From Flavobacteriaceae bacterium (GTDB lineage Bacteria; Bacteroidota; Bacteroidia; Flavobacteriales; Flavobacteriaceae), in contig JABDLH010000174.1 of NCBI GenBank assembly GCA_013003145.1, positions 1-10,531 on the forward strand: a stretch of 10,531 bases of DNA, in the 5' to 3' direction. Positions 1 to 6,762 of this stretch are shown piece after piece. The translations under genes and the position numbers were made by a program. The stretch's first letter is position 1; every line of letters begins with the position of its first letter. The notes under the pieces are model-generated. The model was not told the DNA's origin. It ran no database searches and saw only the letters and a program-made list of their open reading frames with translations.

Positions 1-548
1 AGAACAAGAACCAGTGCCAGGATGGGGATCTTATCCTGATGGATGTGGGAGCCACCTACGCCAATTACGCCAGTGACCTGTCCAGGACATTCCCGGTAAA
101 CGGGAAATTCACCAAAAGACAGCGCGAGGTCTATGATGCCGTTCTGCGGGTGAAGAACGATGCCACCAAAATGCTGGTGCCGGGTACCCTTTGGGCCGAG
201 TATCACAAGGAAGTTGGAAAACTGATGACGTCAGAATTATTGGGGCTGAATTTGCTGGATAAGGCAGACGTACAGAATGAAGATAAGAACTGGCCTGCCT
301 ATAAAAAGTATTTTATGCACGGTACCAGTCATCATATCGGTTTAGACACCCATGACTACGGCCCTTTAAAAACACCGATGAATGCCAATATGGTGTTCAC
401 CGTAGAACCGGGAATCTATATCCCTGAAGAAGGGTTCGGAATACGCCTTGAAGACGATGTTGTGGTACAGGAGCAGGGAGAGCCCTTTAACCTGATGAGG
501 GATATACCTATAGAGGCAGAAGAGATCGAAGAGATCATGAACAAATAA
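1..548 (+). CDS. pepP: Xaa-Pro aminopeptidase (M24 family), C-terminal part
   Basis: This is the 3' part of a gene that begins before the window; the frame is open from base 3 and stops with TAA at 546-548. The product is a metallo-aminopeptidase that removes an N-terminal residue preceding proline. The pita-bread metallopeptidase fold is recognisable from all five expected metal ligands. Counting from the Met at base 39, these are Asp2 (MDVGA), Asp13 (SDLSRTFP), His98 (HGTSHHIGLDTHD), Glu123 (VEPGIYIPEEG) and Glu138 (IRLEDD). His94 and His105 match further active-site histidines of the Escherichia coli PepP family. The Met at base 39 lies inside the catalytic domain, so it is not the true start, and the N-terminal creatinase-like domain is missing only because of the window edge. 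A terminator follows closely, and brnQ converges from the other side. Function is confident; the exact peptide specificity is not shown. Confidence 0.93.
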   Translation, partial: NKNQCQDGDLILMDVGATYANYASDLSRTFPVNGKFTKRQREVYDAVLRVKNDATKMLVPGTLWAEYHKEVGKLMTSELLGLNLLDKADVQNEDKNWPAYKKYFMHGTSHHIGLDTHDYGPLKTPMNANMVFTVEPGIYIPEEGFGIRLEDDVVVQEQGEPFNLMRDIPIEAEEIEEIMNK

Positions 549-577
549 CAGGATTCTCTGTAGAAAGTAAATTCATT

Positions 578-612
578 AAGGAGCAGGACAAAGGTCTTGC
601 TCCTTTCTTTTT
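578..612 (+). terminator. Intrinsic terminator of the aminopeptidase gene
   Basis: A 12-bp stem pairs AAGGAGCAGGAC (578-589) with GTCTTGCTCCTT (594-605) with one G-U wobble. The loop is four bases (AAAG), and TCTTTTT follows. It lies 30 bases after the stop codon. On the minus strand the hairpin is not followed by a T run, so it should act mainly on plus-strand transcripts. Confidence 0.85.
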
Positions 613-690
613 GTGCCCTATGTAAAATAATATTGCAGCTGCAAGCTTACTGCAGGGAGTCCAGCTATCTTACGATCAAGGGGAGGGGGG

Positions 691-1986
691 TTATTTAACC
701 CCTTTGCTTTTCCAATCATTTCTTCGGCTGAGCAGGTTGGCTCCCAGGAAGGTCAGAAAAGCCGGTAAGACCCACCCCAAGCTATACCCGCTTAAGGGAA
801 TCCAATTCGTAGACCGCTCGCTCAGACCAATGAATCCCAGGCTGTTAATGAAGTCGGGAATGCTGAAAAGAATGGTGGTTATGATCACCGATCGAAAAAC
901 CAATGGAGAAGCATAGCGCACCGGTAGAACGTTGAGTAATATGAGTACGATGGTTACCGGGTAGATAAACATCAGGGCAGGCAATGCCAGGTCTATAATG
1001 ATCCCAACATCGAGCTGTCCAACAAGGATGCCCAGTAAACAAGCGGTAAGTGCTGTATAGAGATACGTTTTAGGTTGATTGGGAAAGCGTGAGCGTACAA
1101 AATCAGAGGCCCCGGTAACAATACCCACTGCCGTAGTAAAACAGGCCAGGCTTACGAGCAGGCTGAGGAACACATTAGCTGTTTTCCCTAAAGTCACCTG
1201 GCTGATACCCGTGAGCAATGCTGTCCTGCTAATGTCTGCAGGGAAAGATTCATGTAGGAGTGCCCCGCTAAGAATCAAGCCCGTATAAATGCTCAACAGG
1301 CCAAGGCCGGCCAGGAACCCCGCCCTGCCGATAAGCTGTTTTTTCAGTTCGTAGGTTCTTTCCTTTTTCTTCAGGTTGATCGAAACGATGATCACACCCC
1401 CGACAACTACTGCCCCGATAGCATCAAAAGTCTGGTATCCCTCCAATACGCCGTGGGAAAATGGGCTTTTGAAGCCGGTGTTGCCAAAATTGAATGGGAA
1501 ATCGTATAAACTTATCCCGATGACCAACAGAAGAATGAATAAAATGGCTGGGGTCAGCCATTTACCTATCAGGTCCAATAAGCTGGAACGGTTCATCACG
1601 AAGACAAAAACCAATGTAAAATAGCATACGCTGGTGATTAGGGGCGAGCTGTTAAAAAGAGGTTCAATGGCCATTTCATGGGTTACGGCAGCGGTCCTTG
1701 GTGATGGCAGGGCAACGGAAATGGCGTAGATCAGGATGCAGTATACCAGGCTGAAGATTGGGGACACCTTGCTGGCAAATTCAAACAGGCCTCCCTGAAT
1801 ACGGGCGTGGGCAAGAATACCCAGTACGGGAATGCAAACAGCAGAAAGGCAGAACCCCAAAGCGACGAGCCACCATCCTTCCCCGGACAGGAACCCTAAC
1901 TGTGGTGGCAGGATGAGGTTTCCCGCACCGAAGAATAAGGAGAATAAGGCGAAAGCGGTGACCAAAGTTTCCTTTGTGAATCTCAT
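691..1986 (-). CDS. brnQ: Branched-chain amino acid transport system II carrier protein (BrnQ, LIVCS family)
   Basis: This is an integral inner-membrane secondary transporter expected to take up leucine, isoleucine and valine by cation symport. At 431 residues it has the usual full length of the family, and about twelve hydrophobic segments can be read along it. Family motifs include FFGAGNLILPP (residues 18-28) in the first helix, PSPRTAAVTHE (94-104), and GYQTFDAIGA (183-192) before a long hydrophobic stretch. A short basic loop (KKKER, about residue 206) and a basic C-terminal tail are likely cytoplasmic by the positive-inside rule. The gene stands alone: the aminopeptidase converges from the left and the 68-residue gene diverges on the right. 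Its 5' leader region (1987-2246) holds a 7-bp inverted repeat but no recognised riboswitch. Substrate preference within the LIVCS family is inferred. Confidence 0.93.
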   Translation of the reverse strand: MRFTKETLVTAFALFSLFFGAGNLILPPQLGFLSGEGWWLVALGFCLSAVCIPVLGILAHARIQGGLFEFASKVSPIFSLVYCILIYAISVALPSPRTAAVTHEMAIEPLFNSSPLITSVCYFTLVFVFVMNRSSLLDLIGKWLTPAILFILLLVIGISLYDFPFNFGNTGFKSPFSHGVLEGYQTFDAIGAVVVGGVIIVSINLKKKERTYELKKQLIGRAGFLAGLGLLSIYTGLILSGALLHESFPADISRTALLTGISQVTLGKTANVFLSLLVSLACFTTAVGIVTGASDFVRSRFPNQPKTYLYTALTACLLGILVGQLDVGIIIDLALPALMFIYPVTIVLILLNVLPVRYASPLVFRSVIITTILFSIPDFINSLGFIGLSERSTNWIPLSGYSLGWVLPAFLTFLGANLLSRRNDWKSKGVK

Positions 1987-2246
1987 GAGATTAAATAAGG
2001 GCGGAAGTTAGTGAAAAAGTGGATTTCAGGAATCTATTAGCGCGGCGCGAAATCCTCTTATTTTATCATTATCTATGCGATTCATCGAAAAAATCTAAAA
2101 ATCAGCCAACTGACTCAATAATCCGGCAATTCTGTTCGTTAAATTATAAGTAGACTAAAACTTACTATTATTCGAAAAACTATTATGTACAACAATTGTA
2201 ATCGGCAGTCCCCAAATCTACCATTGCATACCTAAAAACCTTCCTT
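1987..2246. other. Divergent intergenic region between brnQ and the 68-residue gene
   Basis: This 260-base AT-rich gap has no convincing ORF or RNA gene. It holds a perfect 7-bp inverted repeat, GGATTTC (2021-2027) and GAAATCC (2049-2055), around a GC-rich core (GCGCGGCGCG, 2040-2049 region). The repeat lies 35-69 bases before the brnQ start, where it could form a stem in the brnQ leader. On the minus strand TAGATTTG (complement of 2213-2220) matches the Bacteroidetes -7 consensus TAnnTTTG, but no -33 box is visible at the right distance. Promoter assignments here are therefore open. Confidence 0.4.
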
Positions 2247-2453
2247 ATGAAAAAAGTATTCTGCAACATCTTCGGACACCACTACACGGTTTCCAAGAAG
2301 GTCACTTCCCACATCAAAGAGTACAAATGCGTTCATTGTAACAAAGAAGTAACCACTGACGTAAGTGGTAACCTCTCTATTTTGACACCAGAATTACAGG
2401 ACATCAACAGAACGTTGGAGAACCTGTACCAGAAAAGACACCGGATCGCTTAA
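2247..2453 (+). CDS. Small putative zinc-binding protein (CHCC type, DUF1660-like)
   Basis: This is a 68-residue basic protein with no signal peptide or membrane segment. The N-terminus reads CNIFGHHY (Cys6, His11, His12) and is followed by CVHC (Cys28, Cys31), which gives a C-x4-H...C-x2-C pattern able to hold one zinc ion in a small ribbon. The combination of a start like MKKVFCNIFGHHY and a later CxxC resembles the short DUF1660-type proteins known from prophages; similar short proteins occur in flavobacterial genomes. The last 20 residues (ELQDINRTLENLYQKRHRIA) look helical and basic. I do not know its function. Nothing phage-like lies nearby, so it is better seen as a stand-alone chromosomal gene. 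ATG at 2247 is the only reasonable start, since it precedes the first ligand by five codons. A hairpin overlaps its stop codon. Confidence 0.7.
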   Translation: MKKVFCNIFGHHYTVSKKVTSHIKEYKCVHCNKEVTTDVSGNLSILTPELQDINRTLENLYQKRHRIA

Positions 2454-2462
2454 TTGCGATCC
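2443..2462. terminator. Hairpin between convergent 68-residue gene and thiL, possible weak terminator
   Basis: GGATCGC (2443-2449) and GCGATCC (2456-2462) form a perfect 7-bp stem with the loop TTAATT. The stem covers the last codons and stop of the 68-residue gene and ends four bases before the thiL stop. No T run follows on the plus strand. On the minus strand a short TCTTTTC lies a few bases beyond, so a terminator for thiL is slightly more plausible. Confidence 0.4.
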
Positions 2463-2465
2463 TGC

Positions 2466-3515
2466 TTATGTTTTGGCAAACGTGTTCCATCCCTGTGCGG
2501 TGATTGGAATTTGAGCATCATTCCTGGAGATCAAGTAAGCATTTTCCTTATCGGCCGTCATGTGCCCCACGACAGTCAGGTTCGGATTGCCCTTGATTTT
2601 CGGGAATTCTTTTTGGTCTATAGTGAATAGTAATTCATAATCCTCTCCTCCGCTCATCGCCACTAGAGTACTGTCCAGGCCAAATTCCTCACAGGCAGAG
2701 ATGACTGTAGGATCCAGGGGAATTTTATCTTCATATACATGGCAACCTACCCCGCTTTCTTTGCAAAGATGAAGGATCTCCGAGGAGAGTCCGTCGCTGA
2801 TGTCGATCATCGAAGTGGGTTTTACATCCAGTTCTTTCAATAGCCCTACGATATCCTTACGCGCTTCCGGTTTTAATTGCCTTTCAACAACATAGCTGTA
2901 GGGCTCAAGATCGGGCTGGTGATTAGGGTTGACTTTAAAAACCTCGTTTTCACGTTCCAGTACCTGCAATCCAAGGTATGCTCCACCGAGGTCTCCGGTC
3001 ACCACAAGCAAGTCGTGCTCTTTGGCGCCACTGCGATAGACCACACCATCTTCCTTTACCTTTCCAATGGCCGTTACGCTAATCAGCATTCCCTTGGTAG
3101 AAGAAGTGGTATCGCCACCCACCACGTCAACATCGTAGAGCTTGGCCGCCATGGCTACACCCTCGTAAAACTCTTCCAGTGCTTCTAAAGGGAATCGATT
3201 AGATACCGCGATGGATACTGTAACCTGGGTAGCTTCTGCATTCATGGCATAGATATCGGAAAGATTAACCATGATACTCTTATACCCAAGGTGTTTTAAA
3301 GGCATATAGGCGAGATTAAAATGCACGCCTTCAACCAGCAAATCGGTACTTACTACCGTCCTGTGATCTTTAAAATCCAGTACTGCAGCATCGTCTCCTA
3401 TTCCTTTTATGGTGGATTCCTGTGATGGTTTAAACCCTTTGGTCAAGTGGTCGATCAGGCCAAATTCGCCCATGGACTCCAATGGAGTTTTCTCTTGATT
3501 CTTATCTTCTAACAT
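2466..3515 (-). CDS. thiL: Thiamine-monophosphate kinase
   Basis: ThiL phosphorylates thiamine monophosphate with ATP to give thiamine diphosphate, the active cofactor, in the cytoplasm. At 349 residues it has the usual length. The ATP and Mg2+ site motifs of the PurM/ThiL superfamily are all present: GIGDDAAV (38-45), STDLLVEGVHF (56-66), NLSDIYAM (84-91), VGGDTT (132-137), TGDLGGAYLG (173-182), IDISDGLS (237-244) and GGEDYELLF (289-297). The chosen ATG at 3515 gives an N-terminal tail of about 14 residues before MGEFGLIDHL. A Met at residue 15 is an alternative start, but the longer form fits flavobacterial homologues as I recall them. No other thiamine gene is adjacent, so it appears to be a single-gene unit. 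A near-consensus -7 box (TATTTTTG, complement of 3520-3527) lies so close to the ATG that a transcript from it would be almost leaderless. Confidence 0.95.
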   Translation of the reverse strand: MLEDKNQEKTPLESMGEFGLIDHLTKGFKPSQESTIKGIGDDAAVLDFKDHRTVVSTDLLVEGVHFNLAYMPLKHLGYKSIMVNLSDIYAMNAEATQVTVSIAVSNRFPLEALEEFYEGVAMAAKLYDVDVVGGDTTSSTKGMLISVTAIGKVKEDGVVYRSGAKEHDLLVVTGDLGGAYLGLQVLERENEVFKVNPNHQPDLEPYSYVVERQLKPEARKDIVGLLKELDVKPTSMIDISDGLSSEILHLCKESGVGCHVYEDKIPLDPTVISACEEFGLDSTLVAMSGGEDYELLFTIDQKEFPKIKGNPNLTVVGHMTADKENAYLISRNDAQIPITAQGWNTFAKT

Positions 3516-3591
3516 GCTGCAAAAATAAGGAGGATATCATATATATCTTATCTTTATTGCGATAAACCCTGCTTTAATTGGGTTTCCCGCT
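3516..3591. promoter_or_regulatory. Divergent promoter region of thiL and the lipoprotein cluster
   Basis: Two -7-like boxes lie in this 76-base gap. On the plus strand TATCTTTA (3549-3556) matches seven of the eight positions in TAnnTTTG and would give a leader of about 30 bases before the ATG at 3592. On the minus strand TATTTTTG (complement of 3520-3527) matches fully but abuts the thiL start. No clear -33 element is seen for either, so both are tentative. Confidence 0.3.
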
Positions 3592-4839
3592 ATGAAGTAC
3601 ACCCTTGGATTACTCCTGCTCTTATTTCTTGCTTTTTCTTGTTCTAAAACTGAGCCCTTAAATGATCCAGCCCCGAAATCGGATGGGGATGGAAACCAGG
3701 TAATGGAAGACCCGGTAAGCTATACCCCATGTGAAGATGGTTTTGCCGGCACCTATCCCTGTAAGGGCTACGATCTGATCGGGAGGGTCACCCTGCAAGA
3801 TATGGGGGCGACTGCCGGGAACGACATCTGGGGTTGGACAGACCCTGTTACCGCTAGGGAGTATGCCTTAGTAGGAATTGATAATGGGACGGCTTTTGTC
3901 GATATTACGGATGAAGAGCAGCTGGTCTACCTGGGGAAGCTGCCTACGGCTACCCAGGCGAGTACCTGGCGCGATTTAAAAGTCCATGATAATTATGTCT
4001 TTATCGTCTCTGAAGCAGAGAATCACGGGATGCAGGTATTTGACCTCACCAAATTACGCGATGTGGATAACCCTCCGGTCACTTTTACGGCAGATGCGCG
4101 ATATTCGGGTTTTGGAAATGCTCATAATATCGCCATAGTCCCCGGTCTTTCCATGGCATACGCAGTGGGTACTGCCAGGAACGACATCTATAGCGGCGGG
4201 GTTCATTTTATCGATATATCGGACCCGTTAAATCCACAATTGGCCGGGGGTTACGGGGAACAAGGGTATATGCACGATGTGCAGGTGGTGAGCTATTCAG
4301 GGCCGGATCCGGATTTCCAGGGGCGGGAAATACTGATCGGGGCGAACGAGGACCGCCTGGTGATCGCTGATGTTACGGATACAGCAAACCCTGTTACTCT
4401 ATCTACACTAGCTTACCCAAGTACAGCGTATACCCACCAGGGCTGGTTTACGGAAGACCAGAAATTCTTTATCCTGGGGGATGAATTGGACGAGGTTAAT
4501 TTTGGTTTTAATTCAAGGACCCTGGTGTTCGATTTTACTGACCTGGACCAGCCTTCCCTGCATATGAGCTATATCGGGCCTAGTCCGGCGATCGATCATA
4601 ACGGCTATGTCCTCGGTGATCGTTATTACCTGGCTAACTATACTGCCGGCTTGCGCGTACTCGATATTTCCGGCATTGGCAACTCGGACATATCCGAGCT
4701 GGGATATTTTGACACCTACCCGGCTAATAACAGTACTGTTTTTAATGGTTTGTGGAGTGTTTACCCTTATTTTGAAAGTGGGAAGCTGCTGCTTGGGGAT
4801 ATTGATTCCGGACTGTTTGTAGTGAAAAAATCCATATAA
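3592..4839 (+). CDS. Choice-of-anchor B family lipoprotein with LVIVD-type repeats
   Basis: This 415-residue protein is exported. It has a 16-residue signal peptide (MKYTLGLLLLLFLAFS) and a lipobox ending at Cys17, then a flexible acidic linker to about residue 46. The body begins with CEDGFAGTYPCKGYDLIG (47-64), the hallmark entry of the choice-of-anchor B family, with two cysteines that may pair. It continues as repeated units containing strands such as AFVDITD, MQVFDLT, VHFIDISDPLNP, LVIADVTDTANP, LVFDFTD, LRVLDIS and LFVVKK. I count seven units spaced 49-54 residues apart, which fits a seven-bladed beta-propeller. The family is named for varied C-terminal anchors; here the anchor is the N-terminal lipid and the C-terminus ends plainly. 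Biochemical function is unknown. The next lipoprotein gene starts 34 bases on, so they are probably co-transcribed. Confidence 0.88.
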   Translation: MKYTLGLLLLLFLAFSCSKTEPLNDPAPKSDGDGNQVMEDPVSYTPCEDGFAGTYPCKGYDLIGRVTLQDMGATAGNDIWGWTDPVTAREYALVGIDNGTAFVDITDEEQLVYLGKLPTATQASTWRDLKVHDNYVFIVSEAENHGMQVFDLTKLRDVDNPPVTFTADARYSGFGNAHNIAIVPGLSMAYAVGTARNDIYSGGVHFIDISDPLNPQLAGGYGEQGYMHDVQVVSYSGPDPDFQGREILIGANEDRLVIADVTDTANPVTLSTLAYPSTAYTHQGWFTEDQKFFILGDELDEVNFGFNSRTLVFDFTDLDQPSLHMSYIGPSPAIDHNGYVLGDRYYLANYTAGLRVLDISGIGNSDISELGYFDTYPANNSTVFNGLWSVYPYFESGKLLLGDIDSGLFVVKKSI

Positions 4840-4873
4840 ACCCTGTGCTGGTCCTTACGCTTAAGTTATTCCA

Positions 4874-6250
4874 ATGATGAAACAATTAATTTTAGGATTG
4901 ATGCTGATGCTACTGTATGGATGCAGTGCTGATCTCCTGCCGGCTGATGATGAAGTGACAGAGAGAAAGGTTTCGGTATTCAGCGGTGAGACCGATTGGA
5001 TGCAGCTATATGGTGGTTCTGCCGAAGATAGTTTCCAGGCGGTTATCAGCACCAGTGATGGCGGATTTGCAGCCCTTGGCTATTCCCGGAGTACGGATGG
5101 CGAATTGAGCGGGAAGGCGACGGGGGCAACGGATTTCTGGCTGATGAAAGCAGATGCATCCGGGACGGTTAGCTGGAGTCGCTCTTACGGCGGTACCAAG
5201 GAAGACCTGGGCCAATCACTGGTGCAAACCAAAGACGGCGGTTATGCCGTGATAGGCTACGCCATGAGTGACGATGGTGATGCGAGCAATAACGAAGGAT
5301 TTCACGACAACTGGATCCTGAAATTGGATGAATCGGGAGACGTAGAATGGCAAAACAGTTTTGGCTATGCCGGTCACGATCATGCCTATGATCTTGTGCA
5401 GACCGACGATGGCGGATATTTCTTTGTAGGTTTCCTCGATGTAACTGCGGCCAATGGCCAGGGCAATGATGGTAAAGGGGCTTTCCTTACCCGTCACGGG
5501 GTTGGAGAGTTCTGGGCTACCAAATTAGGGCCGGATGGGCAGCTGCAATGGCGACGGTATTTCGGAGGCACCAATAACGATCGTGCACATGCAGTAGCTA
5601 AAGCCCGTGATGGAGGTTTTGTGCTTGCGGGCTTTTCTGAAAGTGACGATTTTGACGTTTCTGGAAATAAAGGCAGTTATGATTTCTGGGTTGTGAAGAT
5701 CAGTGATAAAGGAGCGCTGCTGTGGGAGCGTTCTTATGGCGGCAGCGGGATTGAAATATCCTATGATATCGCTGCCACTGATGATGGGGGCTTTGTCATT
5801 GTAGGGAACAGCATTAATGGCGATGGTGATGTGAGTGTAAAATATGGTGAATCTGATGCATGGCTAATAAAAATAGATGACATCGGCAACCTATTATGGG
5901 AGCGAAGCCTTGGGGGGACCGGGTTTGATACTGCCAGAAGTATAAATACTGGCAGTAACGGGGACCTGATCATCAGTGGTTACTCTAATAGTTCTGACGG
6001 ACAGCTGGATATGAACTATGGGGAGAACGATGCCTGGGTGATCAGAACAAATCAACTAGGTGAACTGATCTGGCAAGGCTCTTATGGAGGATCCGGTATG
6101 GACCTTGGATTCAGTGCTGTTGAGGGTTCTAATAATGACATTCTGCTGGTGGGCGAAACCGCAAGCCCGGACTGGATAGGAATGCACCATAAAGGAGCTA
6201 CCGATGCCTTTGTCATGCGTTTGCGATCCGGGAGGCGATCCAGGTATTAG
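4874..6250 (+). CDS. Seven-repeat lipoprotein, predicted beta-propeller
   Basis: This 458-residue exported protein starts with a short signal (MMKQLILGLMLMLLYG) and lipobox Cys17, then an acidic linker to about residue 40. Seven tandem repeats fill the rest, starting at Trp42, 101, 159, 226, 284, 342 and 400. The unit is W-x2-S-Y-G-G-S/T-x3-D, then about ten residues, DGGF/Y-x3-GY, a DGD/DGQ-type turn, D-x-W-hydrophobic-x-K/R and a G-x-L turn. Six of seven units are 58 or 59 residues; the third has about nine extra residues near GNDGKGAFLTRHG. Seven units suggest a seven-bladed propeller. No type IX secretion sorting domain follows; the chain ends in a basic tail (RSGRRSRY). I do not recognise a specific function; scaffold or ligand binding at the cell surface is inference. 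ATG at 4874 is preferred because it gives a full signal peptide. The second Met is the next codon and is equally possible. Confidence 0.82.
   Translation: MMKQLILGLMLMLLYGCSADLLPADDEVTERKVSVFSGETDWMQLYGGSAEDSFQAVISTSDGGFAALGYSRSTDGELSGKATGATDFWLMKADASGTVSWSRSYGGTKEDLGQSLVQTKDGGYAVIGYAMSDDGDASNNEGFHDNWILKLDESGDVEWQNSFGYAGHDHAYDLVQTDDGGYFFVGFLDVTAANGQGNDGKGAFLTRHGVGEFWATKLGPDGQLQWRRYFGGTNNDRAHAVAKARDGGFVLAGFSESDDFDVSGNKGSYDFWVVKISDKGALLWERSYGGSGIEISYDIAATDDGGFVIVGNSINGDGDVSVKYGESDAWLIKIDDIGNLLWERSLGGTGFDTARSINTGSNGDLIISGYSNSSDGQLDMNYGENDAWVIRTNQLGELIWQGSYGGSGMDLGFSAVEGSNNDILLVGETASPDWIGMHHKGATDAFVMRLRSGRRSRY
4997..6247 (+). repeat. Seven tandem ~58-codon repeats inside the lipoprotein gene
   Basis: Repeat units begin at bases 4997, 5174, 5348, 5549, 5723, 5897 and 6071. 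Lengths in codons are 59, 58, 67, 58, 58, 58 and 59. The units are alike at protein level (YGG, DGG, GY/GF, D-x-W motifs) but clearly diverged at DNA level, so they are old duplications under selection rather than recent copies. Confidence 0.8.
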
Positions 6251-6310
6251 TTTGGCTATCCTATTGAATATTTGTACTTTACATTTTTCTAACTGAAAAC
6301 AGAAACACTA

Positions 6311-6550
6311 ATGAAAAAAGTACTATTAACACTCTGCCTTGGCGTCTTTATGCTGGGCACGATCAGCTCTTGCCGGGAGACCAAAGAGAAAGAAATTGAA
6401 GTTGAAAGCACCATAGAAGATGATGATGCCTTTGAGGATATGGGGGAAGAAATTGACGAGGCCCGTGAAGCCGGTGAGGAAGCCAGGGAAGAAATGAAAG
6501 AAGCAAAAGAGGAGATCGAGGAAAATGTGGAAGACATGACAGACGATTAA
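6311..6550 (+). CDS. Small acidic coiled-coil lipoprotein
   Basis: This 79-residue protein has a signal peptide (MKKVLLTLCLGVFMLGTISS) with lipobox Cys21. The 59-residue mature part holds about 29 Asp/Glu against 7 Lys/Arg, a net charge near -22. From Met44 on, hydrophobic or small residues follow a strict 4-3 spacing (Met44, Ile48, Ala51, Gly55, Ala58, Met62, Ala65, Ile69, Asn72, Met76). This is what an alanine-rich coiled coil or long amphipathic helix shows. I recognise no family. It probably sits as a lipid-anchored helix in the envelope. It follows the repeat lipoprotein by 60 bases and is closed by a terminator, so it may be the last gene of a three-lipoprotein unit or have its own weak promoter in 6251-6282. 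Confidence 0.75.
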   Translation: MKKVLLTLCLGVFMLGTISSCRETKEKEIEVESTIEDDDAFEDMGEEIDEAREAGEEAREEMKEAKEEIEENVEDMTDD

Positions 6551-6575
6551 TCCGTTGACATATCAAGAGTAGAAT

Positions 6576-6614
6576 CGGCAGCCCGTTGCTTTTAGCAGGG
6601 GCTGCCGTTTTTTT
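6576..6614 (+). terminator. Intrinsic terminator after the lipoprotein cluster
   Basis: CGGCAGCCC (6576-6584) pairs perfectly with GGGCTGCCG (6599-6607), 9 bp. The 14-base loop contains GCT/AGC that can extend the pairing, and seven T follow (6608-6614). It lies 25 bases after the stop of the acidic lipoprotein gene and insulates the suf operon from it. Confidence 0.88.
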
Positions 6615-6754
6615 AGTACGCATTCCAAGTATAGTTTTATTGTCATATTCTGAACGTTTTCCCTTTAAAACCAAGGCTTTTGTATATAAGTAAAGTTTAT
6701 CCCCTTATTCGTTATATTAATGTTAGTGCCTATGGTTAAACACTGTATTTACCC

Positions 6755-6762
6755 TATCTTTG
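6755..6762 (+). promoter_or_regulatory. Bacteroidetes-type -7 box of the suf operon
   Basis: TATCTTTG is an exact match to the Bacteroidetes -7 consensus TAnnTTTG. Transcription would start near 6768-6770, leaving a leader of about 23 bases to the ATG at 6792. No good TTTG is seen at -33. An imperfect dyad, GGTTAA...TTTACC (6734-6753), covers the spacer and -33 zone and could be an operator, which is only a guess. Confidence 0.55.

Noticed and set aside
633..644. Perfect 12-base palindrome TTGCAGCTGCAA downstream of brnQ
   Set aside because: It has no loop and no proper T run, and single palindromes of this size occur by chance; not enough to call a terminator or operator.
2213..2220. Minus-strand TAGATTTG as a brnQ promoter
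   Set aside because: It matches the -7 consensus but lacks a -33 partner and would leave a leader of over 200 bases; kept only as a note in the gap entry.
2247..2453. Prophage remnant suggested by the DUF1660-like protein
   Set aside because: No integrase, attachment repeat, structural phage gene or tRNA flanks it; neighbours are core metabolic genes.
6363..6674. Minus-strand open frame opposite the acidic lipoprotein and terminator
   Set aside because: It is the reverse shadow of a Glu/Asp-rich gene (giving Ser/Leu/Pro/His-rich sequence) and runs through the intrinsic terminator.
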